Positions 54,749 to 63,248 of a stretch of 64,000 bases of DNA are shown here, piece by piece. The notes below the pieces were generated by a model. That model had not been told where the DNA came from. It searched no databases and worked only from the letters and a program-made list of their open reading frames with translations. Within the stretch, counting starts at the first letter, position 1. Every line of letters begins with the position of its first letter. The translations under genes were made by a program, and so were the position numbers. Source of the stretch: Vibrio amylolyticus (GTDB lineage: Bacteria > Pseudomonadota > Gammaproteobacteria > Enterobacterales > Vibrionaceae); assembly GCF_023145695.1 (NCBI RefSeq), contig NZ_JAJHVV010000001.1, positions 372,001 to 436,000 of the forward strand. The letters are read 5' to 3'.

Positions 54749-55192
54749 CTACCCTTCGCCAACCAAAAAGGTATGACTCGGGTCAACATACACTTTATTA
54801 CCCATTGCTTCTCGCCCTAGTAACATCATATAGGTCATGTCATTTCTATTGCTTAGCGTGAGTTGAATCGGCCAAGATTTCTTTCCTAGTTGGAAAGTTG
54901 TTTCGATAACAACACGTTGCTCAACGTTTCCATTGGAAGACTTAATGCGTCTTGAGTCGAACACGAGTGACTCGCAACGCACCACTTCTTCTAACTTATA
55001 CGTATCTGGGTGCAAATCATACTGAACGTAGAGTTTGCCTTCTCGAACGATTCGTTCAATGTTATCCACGTGCAGTGAGGATGTTTTAGCCCCTGTATCG
55101 ATACGTACTTCTAAATCATGGATACCTAGGTCCGGTAGCGAGCATAGTTCTAGGTTCCCTATGATCATCCGCTTTTTAAATGTATCTGGCAT
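54749..55192 (-). CDS. rimB: RimB-like retropepsin-type protease (RimK-associated)
   Basis: A 147-aa protein of the DUF785/'ATP-dependent zinc protease' family with an aspartic-protease-like active-site motif RIDTGAKTSSLHVDNI (~30-45) and the C-terminal MMLLGREAMGNKVYVDPSHT. In Pseudomonas, RimB removes glutamates added to ribosomal protein S6 by RimK. It is last of a rimK-aspartoacylase-like-rimB run on the minus strand, separated from the middle gene by 143 nt that contain repeated TTAACGT motifs, so it may have its own promoter. I infer the Rim role from family and context. Confidence 0.82.
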   Translation of the reverse strand: MPDTFKKRMIIGNLELCSLPDLGIHDLEVRIDTGAKTSSLHVDNIERIVREGKLYVQYDLHPDTYKLEEVVRCESLVFDSRRIKSSNGNVEQRVVIETTFQLGKKSWPIQLTLSNRNDMTYMMLLGREAMGNKVYVDPSHTFLVGEG

Positions 55193-55225
55193 GTTTGTCT
55201 CTTTTTATTCTTACTATTTGGCTCG

Positions 55226-55263
55226 CCTTAACGTTAAGGAATTAACGTCAGGTATTAACGTTA
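55226..55263. promoter_or_regulatory. TTAACGT repeat cluster upstream of rimB
   Basis: A perfect 14-bp palindrome CCTTAACGTTAAGG (55226-55239) is followed by two more TTAACGT copies at 55242 and 55255, spaced 13-14 bp. It lies 34-71 nt upstream of the rimB start. The palindromic core TTAACGTTAA also occurs upstream of parM. A regulator-binding site is the simplest reading. Confidence 0.5.
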
Positions 55264-55335
55264 GGAGATAAACGATAAGACGAGTCTATGTTTCTTCAGA
55301 TTGCTAGCGCTTGCATTTCAAGCACATCGCTAGCT

Positions 55336-56355
55336 CTAGTTTGCCGGTTCTATCGCGACAATCGCTTCTTGCATCATCTCGATATGTTCGTGAACATCGT
55401 CCGCACTGCCTCCAAAATAGGCGATGTGGTACATCGCCTCGCCCTCTTGAACGAGTGGGATATTTTGTTTTCCAATAATAATCCCCGACCGTGTCGAAAT
55501 AATCTGACTAATATGATTACCCAACGGGCCATTGATATCCGCCAATATGTCGCCTTTTTCCACCACCGAACCCAGTGACACAAACTCTTTAACAAAGCCG
55601 CTGGCATTTGCTCGCGTCCAATCACTTCTGTTTGCTACAAACGGTTCAATATTCACTTTACTCATTCGCTTACGGATCATTCCAAGCGCCCTAAGCACTC
55701 GAATCACACCTTTAACGCCGGTCTGAATAGACAGTTCATCAAAGCGAAGCGCTTCCCCTGCTTCATAAAGCAACACTCGAGTACCATTACCGACCGCAGC
55801 ACCTCTCAATGAACCATCACGAATGTTGGCATTAAGAAGCACTGGTACTGCAAATGCCTCTGCAAGACGCTTGGTTTCAGCATCTTCCAAATTGGCTCTT
55901 ATCTGAGGCAAGTTCGATCGATGAATCGCCCCTGTATGTAAATCAATACCATAGTCACAATGAGCGACAATACTATTTAGAAACGTATAAGCTAATCGTC
56001 CTGCTAAAGAGCCGGTTTTTGACCCTGGGAAACAGCGATTAAGATCGCGGCGATCAGGCATATAACGACTTTGGTTAAGTACGCCATAAACGTTCACCAT
56101 GGGTACTAATATCAATGTTCCAGCTTGCAGCTTTAAATTTTCTTGAATTAAACGACTAATAATCTCGATGCCGTTTATTTCATCACCGTGCACAGCCGCA
56201 CTCACAAAAACGACTGGGCCCTCTTTCTTCGCCCTAATTACCTGTATCGGTAAGCTCATGTCTGCGTCGGTGTAAAGTTTCGCTACCGGAATCTCAATCT
56301 TTTTACGTTCACCAGGGTAGATTTCAACTCCGGCAATGATCAACTTTTTAGTCAT
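55336..56355 (-). CDS. Succinylglutamate desuccinylase/aspartoacylase-family metallopeptidase
   Basis: A 339-aa M14-like zinc hydrolase. Zinc and active-site segments are visible: VSAAVHGDEINGIEIISRLI (H, E ligands), MPDRRDLNRCFPGSKTGSLA, and YGIDLHTGAIHRSNLPQIRA with the third ligand. A C-terminal beta-rich domain (GDILADINGPLGNHISQIIS) follows. It is translationally coupled to rimK (TAATG overlap), so it probably processes a glutamyl or amide product linked to RimK activity. It is not AstE, since no arginine-catabolism genes are near. Exact substrate unknown. Confidence 0.88.
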   Translation of the reverse strand: MTKKLIIAGVEIYPGERKKIEIPVAKLYTDADMSLPIQVIRAKKEGPVVFVSAAVHGDEINGIEIISRLIQENLKLQAGTLILVPMVNVYGVLNQSRYMPDRRDLNRCFPGSKTGSLAGRLAYTFLNSIVAHCDYGIDLHTGAIHRSNLPQIRANLEDAETKRLAEAFAVPVLLNANIRDGSLRGAAVGNGTRVLLYEAGEALRFDELSIQTGVKGVIRVLRALGMIRKRMSKVNIEPFVANRSDWTRANASGFVKEFVSLGSVVEKGDILADINGPLGNHISQIISTRSGIIIGKQNIPLVQEGEAMYHIAYFGGSADDVHEHIEMMQEAIVAIEPAN

Positions 56356-57272
56356 TATGCGACCGCCTTTACGATGCCATTATCTAAACGATTATTACTA
56401 ATCGCTTGCGTTTCGATAAATTCAAAAATCAAACCCGCGACATCTTTTCCTGTCGCTGATTCAATGCCTTCAAGACCAGGGGAAGAGTTGACTTCCATAA
56501 CCACAGGACCGCGCTCTGACTGCAAAATATCGACGCCACAAACATGAAGCCCCATAATTTTTGCCGCATTAACGGCGGTTGCATTTTCTTCTTCGGTCAG
56601 CTCTACCAACTGCGCAGTACCGCCACGATGTAAATTCGAGCGGAACTCGCCTTCACCCGCTTGACGCTTCATCGCTGCAATCACTTTACCGCCGACAACA
56701 AAGCAACGAATATCCGCGCCTTTCGCTTCTTGAATAAATTCTTGAACTAAGATATTTGCATTTAGTCCCATGAACGCTTCAATGATGCTCTCTGCCGCTT
56801 TATCGGTTTCCGCTAAGACAACGCCAATACCTTGAGTGCCTTCCAATAACTTAATCACCACTGGCGCACCACCAACATTTTTAATTACGTCTTTAATCTT
56901 ATCTGGCTTACTAGCAAACCCTGTTCTTGGTAGCCCAATACCTTCACGTGATAGCAGCTGTAAAGACGACAGCTTGTCGCGAGAGCGTGTAATAGCCGTA
57001 GAGTCATTCACACAAAAAGTGTTCATCATCTCAAACTGTCTGACTACCGCTGTTCCGTAAAAGGTAATCGACGCACCGATTCGTGGGATAACCGCATCGT
57101 AATAAGGTAAGTTTTCACCCATGTAGCGAACCTTTGGCTCATTACTTGTGATATCCATATAACATTGTTGAGTATCGATAATATCTACTTGGTGGCCTCT
57201 CGCCTCACCCGCTTCTTTAAGACGACGAGTCGAGTACAAATTTTCGTTGCGTGATAAAATCGCAATGCGCAT
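56355..57272 (-). CDS. rimK: ATP-grasp ribosomal protein S6 glutamate ligase RimK
   Basis: Adds glutamate residues to the C-terminus of ribosomal protein S6 and can make poly-glutamate. The 305-aa ATP-grasp protein shows [20 protein letters not shown] at the start, [20 protein letters not shown], the ATP-binding [40 protein letters not shown], and the metal-binding [20 protein letters not shown]. It is first in its operon; the downstream metallopeptidase gene overlaps its stop codon. Confidence 0.93.
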   Translation of the reverse strand: MRIAILSRNENLYSTRRLKEAGEARGHQVDIIDTQQCYMDITSNEPKVRYMGENLPYYDAVIPRIGASITFYGTAVVRQFEMMNTFCVNDSTAITRSRDKLSSLQLLSREGIGLPRTGFASKPDKIKDVIKNVGGAPVVIKLLEGTQGIGVVLAETDKAAESIIEAFMGLNANILVQEFIQEAKGADIRCFVVGGKVIAAMKRQAGEGEFRSNLHRGGTAQLVELTEEENATAVNAAKIMGLHVCGVDILQSERGPVVMEVNSSPGLEGIESATGKDVAGLIFEFIETQAISNNRLDNGIVKAVA

Positions 57273-57447
57273 GGCAGTATCCTCTTATGATGAATTAACC
57301 CGTCGGTTCGGCCCGTCGGAAAGTGGGCGAACTTTAAGAGTTATTTCAGCTTAAATACAACGAATAGTTTTAGTCATGACGATAAGAAATATTTGTTATA
57401 AAGGAGGTCACTGCATTCTTGCGCTTGTCGGAATCAAAGGATAAAAA

Positions 57448-57478
57448 AAGAGCCAAACAGCATAGCTATTTGGCTCTT
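57448..57478 (-). terminator. Terminator of rnd
   Basis: Perfect 10-bp stem AAGAGCCAAA / TTTGGCTCTT with an 11-nt loop, followed on the minus strand by seven T. It lies 47 nt after the rnd stop codon. Confidence 0.92.
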
Positions 57479-57524
57479 AATAATATCGGCAACATGTGTC
57501 GTAATTTAAAAACAATCGTGGTGA

Positions 57525-58673
57525 TTACTTCACTAGCTTATCGAGGTTTTCACCCATTAACTCTAAACGCCACCCTTGCATCACATCTGGCAAGACACTT
57601 GGGTTGCGATCTTTTTTCCAAACCCACGTTAATAATTGGTTGAGCTGTTTTTTAGAAGCAAGGAACTCCGTAGCTAAACCTGACTTTGTTGAGGCTTTTT
57701 TCACTTCATCTTTCAGGTGTTTGAACAACTGCTTATAACCTGGGTTATCCATTAACCGCTCTATCTGCTCAGGATATTGATCTTCAGGTGTCTGCTGCGC
57801 TGACTTAACCATGGCAATGATTCGACTTGCGTGACGACGCACAGCTCGGCTATCAATGCCTTCTTGTTCCATTTGTTGTGAACTTTTGATTGCGTCACGA
57901 GCAACAAGCAGTAAGTCCGCCTCTTTAAACACGAAGTTAAGCGCTAAATCGCGCTTCATCGCCTCTTTATAGCGCCAAGTTGCCAACGGTTTTAGTATCG
58001 CAAGTTGCTTTGGTTTTAGCTGCCATGCCCCTTTAATATCGCGATACACATTATTAGCATCAATATCTTTAATGCGTTTACTAACTAATAGATCAGACTC
58101 TTGCTGAGCAGCGTCCCACCAGCCTGCTTCATTCACTTTCTCTAGTAGTTTTTCATAAAGTGGCATCAAATAGAAAACATCAGCGGCAGCATATTCTAGC
58201 TGTTTAACACTTAATGGGCGTGCCATCCAATCAGTGCGAGATTCACTCTTGTCGAGCTCAACTTCAATATATTCACTAACTAAACTTGCAAAACCCGTTG
58301 ATAAACCATGGCCTAAAAACGCCGCCATGATTTGAGTGTCGACCATAGGGAAAGGCGTACAACCGAATGCGTTTTGGAATACTTCCAGATCCTCACCACA
58401 AGCATGCAGTACTTTTAGCACCGATGTGTCTTTCAATAGCGCTACAAATGGAGACATATCATCAAAGACGGTAGGATCAATCAATGACAAGTTTTCTCCA
58501 TCGAACAGCTGTATTAACCCAAGCAAAGGATAGAAAGTGCGGATACGTACAAACTCCGTATCAAGCATGACGACATCCGTTTGTTGGGCTTGATGGCAGA
58601 CACGTTCTAAATCTGACTGCTCGGTAATAATTTGATAATTCACAAAACGCTCGCTAATGGTTTCTGTGGCCAT
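57525..58673 (-). CDS. rnd: Ribonuclease D
   Basis: 3'-5' exoribonuclease for tRNA and small RNA 3' maturation. The 382-aa protein has the DEDD exonuclease motifs (MLDTEFVRIRTFYPLLGLIQ; KVLHACGEDLEVFQN; LEYAAADVFYLMPLYEKLLE) and a C-terminal HRDC domain (KQLAILKPLATWRYKEAMKR). The ATG at 58673 has AAGG 5 nt upstream. A GTG 33 nt downstream (reading VNYQIITEQ) aligns with the E. coli start but lacks a good ribosome site. It is downstream of fadD, as in E. coli. Confidence 0.95.
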   Translation of the reverse strand: MATETISERFVNYQIITEQSDLERVCHQAQQTDVVMLDTEFVRIRTFYPLLGLIQLFDGENLSLIDPTVFDDMSPFVALLKDTSVLKVLHACGEDLEVFQNAFGCTPFPMVDTQIMAAFLGHGLSTGFASLVSEYIEVELDKSESRTDWMARPLSVKQLEYAAADVFYLMPLYEKLLEKVNEAGWWDAAQQESDLLVSKRIKDIDANNVYRDIKGAWQLKPKQLAILKPLATWRYKEAMKRDLALNFVFKEADLLLVARDAIKSSQQMEQEGIDSRAVRRHASRIIAMVKSAQQTPEDQYPEQIERLMDNPGYKQLFKHLKDEVKKASTKSGLATEFLASKKQLNQLLTWVWKKDRNPSVLPDVMQGWRLELMGENLDKLVK

Positions 58674-58717
58674 TCAACCTTAGTAATAAGGTCTACTAGC
58701 CATAAAGATGACACAAA

Positions 58718-58741
58718 AATGCCGACACTAATGTCGGCATT
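58718..58741 (-). terminator. Terminator of fadD
   Basis: Perfect 10-bp stem AATGCCGACA / TGTCGGCATT with a 4-nt loop, followed on the minus strand by TTTTG, between fadD and rnd. Confidence 0.85.
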
Positions 58742-58850
58742 CTAGCACTAATCACACGTTAGTTTCTGCACCACTGTTCAATTTGCATCGTTGATGGATG
58801 TATTGAACGGCGGAAACGCATTATTTGTCATGATTCGGCACGACATAAGC

Positions 58851-60569
58851 CTACGCACTTTCGCGTTTTGCTAGTTCCGCGTCGTTCTCTTCACGTAATA
58901 CACGACGTAAGATCTTACCTACATTGGTTTTTGGTAGATCTTCTTTAAACTCAACAAGCTTCGGTACTTTGTAGCCGGTTAGGTTCTCACGACAATGTGC
59001 AATGACTTCCTCTTTGGTCAAGCTTGGATCGCGCTTAACCACGTAGATTTTCACGATTTCACCTGAAACTTCATGAGGCTGACCGATAGCTGCGACTTCC
59101 AACACTTTTCCGTGCATCGCAACCACATCTTCAATCTCATTTGGATAGACATTAAAGCCAGATACCAAAATCATATCTTTTTTACGATCAACGATATGTA
59201 AGAAGCCTTCATCATCGAACTTCACGATGTCACCCGTCGACAACCAACCTTCGGTATTAATCACATCTTTCGTTGCTTCAGGGCGCTGCCAATAACCTTG
59301 CATTACTTGTGGGCCACGAACTTGCAGCTCACCAACCTCACTGTTTGCCACAGGGTTACCTTCATCATCAACAATACGGACTTCCGTCGATGGAACTGGT
59401 AAACCAATTGACCCGTTATATTCAGTTAGATCGTACGGATATGCGGCCACCAAAGGCGCACATTCAGTTAGACCGTAACCTTCAAGAAGATAACAACCTG
59501 AGATCTTTTTCCACTTCTCAGCGACGGCACGTTGAACCGCCATACCGCCACCAACAGAAAGGCGCAGATTACTAAAGTCTAATTCGTTGAAATCTTCGTT
59601 ATTCACTAACGCATTGAACAACGTATTTACCCCAGTGATCGCGGTAAACTGATACTTTTGTAGCTCTTTAATAAAGCCAGGGATATCTCTTGGGTTAGTG
59701 ATCAGCAAGTTACTGCCGCCGATTTCCAAGAAAAGTAGGCAGTTTACCGTCAGTGCAAAAATATGGTAAAGCGGCAATGCCGTAACAACAAGTTCACGAC
59801 CGTCAGCAAGTACAGGGCCGTAGGCGCCTTTTGCTTGCATAACATTCGCTATCATATTGCGGTGGGTTAAGACTGCCCCCTTCGCCACACCCGTTGTACC
59901 ACCGGTGTATTGTAAAAATGCAATGTCATCACCCGACATATGGGGTTTCACATATTGAAGTCGGCGTCCCTTCTGCAGAGCCTGACGCATTGAAATGGCA
60001 CCGGGTAAATTGTATTTTGGCACCATGCCTTTTACATACTTCACCACAAAGTCGACGATAGTACCTTTTGCTCTTGGTAGCATTTGACCAAGACTCGTAA
60101 GAACAACGTGTTTGACTGGCGTATTCTCAACAACTTGCTCTAGGGTGTTCGCAAAATTTGACACGATCACAATGGCTTTTGCATCGGCGTCGTTAAGTTG
60201 GTGCTCTAGTTCACGCGGCGTATAGAGTGGGTTGACGTTAACAGCAATCATGCCCGCTCGAAGTACACCAAATAATGCGACTGGGTACTGAAGCAAGTTA
60301 GGCATCATTAACGCAACACGATCGCCTTTCTTAAGCTTTAATTCGTTTTGAAGATAAGCAGAAAATGCGCGACTACGCTCTTCCAATTTGCGGAATGTCA
60401 TGACCGAGCCCATGTTCATAAACGCGGGTTGGTCGGCAAATTTTTGTACCGATTGTTCAAACATCTCAACAAGTGATGTGTATTGATCAGGGTTGATTGT
60501 TGCTGGTACATCTTCTGGGTAGCGTGAGAGCCAAGGGTTTTCCACAGTATTACTCCTCGTTATCGGCAA
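58851..60569 (-). CDS. fadD: Long-chain fatty acid-CoA ligase
   Basis: Activates imported long-chain fatty acids to acyl-CoA for beta-oxidation and phospholipid synthesis. The 572-aa ANL-superfamily enzyme has the AMP-binding motif [20 protein letters not shown] (~215), [14 protein letters not shown], the FACS signature [20 protein letters not shown] followed by [20 protein letters not shown], and the C-terminal catalytic lysine in [17 protein letters not shown]. Length is near E. coli FadD (561). It lies upstream of rnd, with no obvious FadR operator seen by eye in the 5' gap. Confidence 0.95.
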   Translation of the reverse strand: MPITRSNTVENPWLSRYPEDVPATINPDQYTSLVEMFEQSVQKFADQPAFMNMGSVMTFRKLEERSRAFSAYLQNELKLKKGDRVALMMPNLLQYPVALFGVLRAGMIAVNVNPLYTPRELEHQLNDADAKAIVIVSNFANTLEQVVENTPVKHVVLTSLGQMLPRAKGTIVDFVVKYVKGMVPKYNLPGAISMRQALQKGRRLQYVKPHMSGDDIAFLQYTGGTTGVAKGAVLTHRNMIANVMQAKGAYGPVLADGRELVVTALPLYHIFALTVNCLLFLEIGGSNLLITNPRDIPGFIKELQKYQFTAITGVNTLFNALVNNEDFNELDFSNLRLSVGGGMAVQRAVAEKWKKISGCYLLEGYGLTECAPLVAAYPYDLTEYNGSIGLPVPSTEVRIVDDEGNPVANSEVGELQVRGPQVMQGYWQRPEATKDVINTEGWLSTGDIVKFDDEGFLHIVDRKKDMILVSGFNVYPNEIEDVVAMHGKVLEVAAIGQPHEVSGEIVKIYVVKRDPSLTKEEVIAHCRENLTGYKVPKLVEFKEDLPKTNVGKILRRVLREENDAELAKRESA

Positions 60570-60645
60570 GCTGATTGACCGTTATTATTATTCGTCTATT
60601 ACAGCACAGCCAAAGCGTATGAGCACGAAAGACTCAAACACTTGT

Positions 60646-61497
60646 TTAAATTTTGTTAAGCACGCCAAATATCAGATCAGTAACACTAGAAGGATCTTGT
60701 AGATGGCAATGATGTCCGCCCTTAATCGTCACTACCTCACACAATCTATTCAGTTTGCGCTGTGAATGCTTTAAGTAGCGGTAACCTTCATCACCTAATA
60801 TCACGGTTTGAGGACACTCGATTCGCTGAATCACTTGCAGAGCATGATCAAATGACATGCGATACAAAGAATCACTTTGCAATCGGCTATCGTGTCGCCA
60901 ATACCAGTCTCCGTTACGATGAATCATCCCCCGCTCAACAACGGGTTTGATTAGCTCGGCGTCTAAGTGATTGAGCTGAGCACGGCGCTGCGATACCTCT
61001 TCAATGCTATTTAGGTTTCGCACAGGTTTTCGCCTCAATCGTTGGCGACTCAGCACCCCGTTTCGTAATCGTTCTAAGCTTTTATCAGCCGATTCAGCCA
61101 AAGGACCAAACCCTTCTATTTGTACTAATCCTGCGACGTTCTCAGGAAACGCGGCACTATAACAACTTGCTATCAAAGCACCAAGAGAATGTCCTACTAA
61201 CACCAGTCTGTTCGGTGATAAAACGGTCAATAGTTGGTGAAGATCGTCAATATAGTCATGAAAAGGGTAATAATACCCCTCTCCTTTATGGCTTGATAAA
61301 CCATGACCTGACAGATCGACTGCGCAAAGGTGAAGGTTTTCATCTTTGCTAAATAATTGAGGAAGGATCGTACTAAAGCTCGCGGCGTTATCTAACCAGC
61401 CATGTAAAAAAACGACCGTAGTATGGGCACTTTTAGCTTCGCCTATCTCAAGTGTTGCTATCTCGCTAGTGGCGATAGAGATCGTACTTTCACGCAT
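60646..61497 (-). CDS. Alpha/beta-fold hydrolase
   Basis: A 283-aa soluble hydrolase of the MhpC/BioH-like type. The oxyanion region is TTVVFLHGWLDNAASFSTIL and the nucleophile elbow is LVGHSLGALIASCYS (Ser near 101). The acid is probably in DLSGHGLSSHKGEG or the later VILGDEGYRYLKHS segment, and the catalytic histidine in IKGGHHCHLQDPSSV. The substrate is not recognisable. It is 8 nt after the slp stop codon and 76 nt before fadD on the same strand, so it may be an esterase or thioesterase in lipid metabolism; that is only contextual. Confidence 0.88.
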   Translation of the reverse strand: MRESTISIATSEIATLEIGEAKSAHTTVVFLHGWLDNAASFSTILPQLFSKDENLHLCAVDLSGHGLSSHKGEGYYYPFHDYIDDLHQLLTVLSPNRLVLVGHSLGALIASCYSAAFPENVAGLVQIEGFGPLAESADKSLERLRNGVLSRQRLRRKPVRNLNSIEEVSQRRAQLNHLDAELIKPVVERGMIHRNGDWYWRHDSRLQSDSLYRMSFDHALQVIQRIECPQTVILGDEGYRYLKHSQRKLNRLCEVVTIKGGHHCHLQDPSSVTDLIFGVLNKI

Positions 61498-61505
61498 ACT
61501 AAACT

Positions 61506-62063
61506 TTATTTCACTTCTTGAATGACTCGACCATCAGTTGGGCCGAAATACGCTTGGCGACAGTGTAAACTGCGGCAAGGATATGGGTAGAGTCGAACTT
61601 CGTTGATCACAACGCGCTCTTGAATTTTCCAAAGGTGGTGACCTGTAATTGTCATCACAGGGGCGACTTGCTCTGACTCCCCAACTTTAAAATCTTCTGT
61701 ACCACTGCTTTGACCAATCACGCTGATAAGCTGTCCTTTCCCATACGCCATTGGCTCTAAGAAACCATCTACGTACCCGACAAAGCGGCCATTCGGTTGT
61801 TGGTTAATGTCCGGTTTAGCAGAAGAGCTAATCGGAAGGTTTACGATTTCAATTCGGGTTTTATCTTCAAGATTCGTTACGTTAGCAATAACACCGCCCA
61901 AACGAACTTGAGGCGTTGTTTTGGGTTCAATGTTAATCCAAGTCGCGTAATCGGAAATCAGCTGCTCATCATCTGAAGAAAGTACTTCAGGTAGTGAGGA
62001 GCAAGCACTGATAAATAATAAGGCAAAGGAGACAAAAGCAGTTTTAAAGAGTGAAAGATTCAT
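61506..62063 (-). CDS. Slp-family outer-membrane lipoprotein (YeaY-like)
   Basis: A 185-aa lipoprotein with signal sequence and lipobox FALLFISACSSLPEVL (lipidated Cys ~21). Slp family sequence follows: RLGGVIANVTNLEDKTRIEI, GRFVGYVDGFLEPMAYGKGQ and VRLYPYPCRSLHCRQAYFGP with paired cysteines. In E. coli the paralogue yeaY lies between fadD and tsaB, matching this locus. A TTGACA box (complement at 62099-62104) about 40 nt upstream of the ATG could be a -35 element. Confidence 0.9.
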   Translation of the reverse strand: MNLSLFKTAFVSFALLFISACSSLPEVLSSDDEQLISDYATWINIEPKTTPQVRLGGVIANVTNLEDKTRIEIVNLPISSSAKPDINQQPNGRFVGYVDGFLEPMAYGKGQLISVIGQSSGTEDFKVGESEQVAPVMTITGHHLWKIQERVVINEVRLYPYPCRSLHCRQAYFGPTDGRVIQEVK

Positions 62064-62124
62064 AGTCGGCTCTTAGATTGAAGGGAGTTAAGAAAAAGTG
62101 TCAAGATAGCGAGGACGGTTGGCG

Positions 62125-62454
62125 CTAGATATAGATATCGACACCAAGTAACTTAGCAAGTTCCTCTCGTTTAGATTGAGTCATCACTGAAAGGTACTCT
62201 TGCATCGCTTTGCGACTTTGCCCTTCTGGAAGGTCGTATTGGACTTGAGCACGGTGAATTTCAGATTCACTAACATGACGAATGGAATTAGAAACGGCAT
62301 CAGCAACCTGTGTGGTTTGCCCTACAGCGGTTTGCCCGACTGCTGTCGAGGATTGCCCTTTCTTTACCTCACTTTTTTTACTCGCTTTGCTAGTCTTAGT
62401 AGTCTTATTACTACCTGGAACTATCGAAGGAGGTAAGCCATTAATAGAGACCAT
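62125..62454 (-). CDS. Small hypothetical protein
   Basis: A 109-aa protein I do not recognise. The N-terminal ~55 residues are low-complexity, rich in K, S, T, and include a tandem AVGQT repeat (TAVGQTAVGQTTQVADAV). The C-terminal ~45 residues are ordered-looking (EIHRAQVQYDLPEGQSRKAM...KREELAKLLGVDIYI). The overall shape, disordered head plus short helical tail, recalls small binding partners such as anti-sigma-28 factors, but there is no motif match. The start has AAGGGAAGAG upstream. It is inserted between slp and tsaB, a position empty in the E. coli order. Confidence 0.75.
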   Translation of the reverse strand: MVSINGLPPSIVPGSNKTTKTSKASKKSEVKKGQSSTAVGQTAVGQTTQVADAVSNSIRHVSESEIHRAQVQYDLPEGQSRKAMQEYLSVMTQSKREELAKLLGVDIYI

Positions 62455-62525
62455 ACTCTTCCCTTATTAATGGGCCAGCGAACTGACCCAATTCCACGGT
62501 TAAAATCCGCTAAGTGCGTTTAACG

Positions 62526-63233
62526 CTACTCTCTTCCCGGCAATTTCTTCCAGGTCACTTTATCTCGTAGGTAAACAGGGCTTGCATGCTCTGCATCTAC
62601 GGTATTGCCATTTACCCACTCAAATTGAGCTAAGTAAGCAATATCGATCGCTTCTGGGTAAAGAACATCACTTTCACTACTACCTAAATCTAACGAAAGC
62701 TCCGACAATGTTTCTTGGTACGCTCCCCAACCCGTTCCTGCGAGATGCCAAACAGATTGATCTTTTTCTATCTGTTGAACAAGCTCACTTGGCGGAATGA
62801 CACACTCTGCATCCACTTCAGCCCAAGTGCCGTTTTCTTGACGACTAAAGCGTCCCCAGTAAACTTCACTCATTCTCGCGTCAATTGCACAGGCAACCTC
62901 AGTGTGGCCGTGTTTGCGGAAACTTCCTTCAGCCATTGCTGCCAACGTTGAGATGCCAATCATTGGCAACTCTGCACCAAACGCTAAACCTTGTGCAATA
63001 CCGATGCCAATACGTACACCCGTAAAGCTACCCGGGCCTCGGCCAAAGGCTAATGCATCAACCTCTGCTAAGGTTAAACCCGCTTCTTTTAAGACTTCAT
63101 CAACCATAGGTAAGATTTTTTTTGTATGATCGCGAGGTGCAACTTCACTTCTTGCGAAAACTTGATCGCCTGAAATCAGAGCCACAGAGCAGTTTTCTGT
63201 CGCGGTATCTAAAGCAAGGATTTTTACACTCAT
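62526..63233 (-). CDS. tsaB: tRNA threonylcarbamoyladenosine biosynthesis protein TsaB
   Basis: Partner of TsaD and TsaE in making t6A37 on ANN-decoding tRNAs. The 235-aa ASKHA-fold protein has [20 protein letters not shown] at the N-terminus and the TsaB signature [20 protein letters not shown] (~65-85). [15 protein letters not shown] and the C-terminal [17 protein letters not shown] follow. It lies upstream of the small hypothetical gene and downstream of yoaA, as in E. coli. Confidence 0.96.
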   Translation of the reverse strand: MSVKILALDTATENCSVALISGDQVFARSEVAPRDHTKKILPMVDEVLKEAGLTLAEVDALAFGRGPGSFTGVRIGIGIAQGLAFGAELPMIGISTLAAMAEGSFRKHGHTEVACAIDARMSEVYWGRFSRQENGTWAEVDAECVIPPSELVQQIEKDQSVWHLAGTGWGAYQETLSELSLDLGSSESDVLYPEAIDIAYLAQFEWVNGNTVDAEHASPVYLRDKVTWKKLPGRE

Positions 63234-63248
63234 TGATATCTCTATCTT

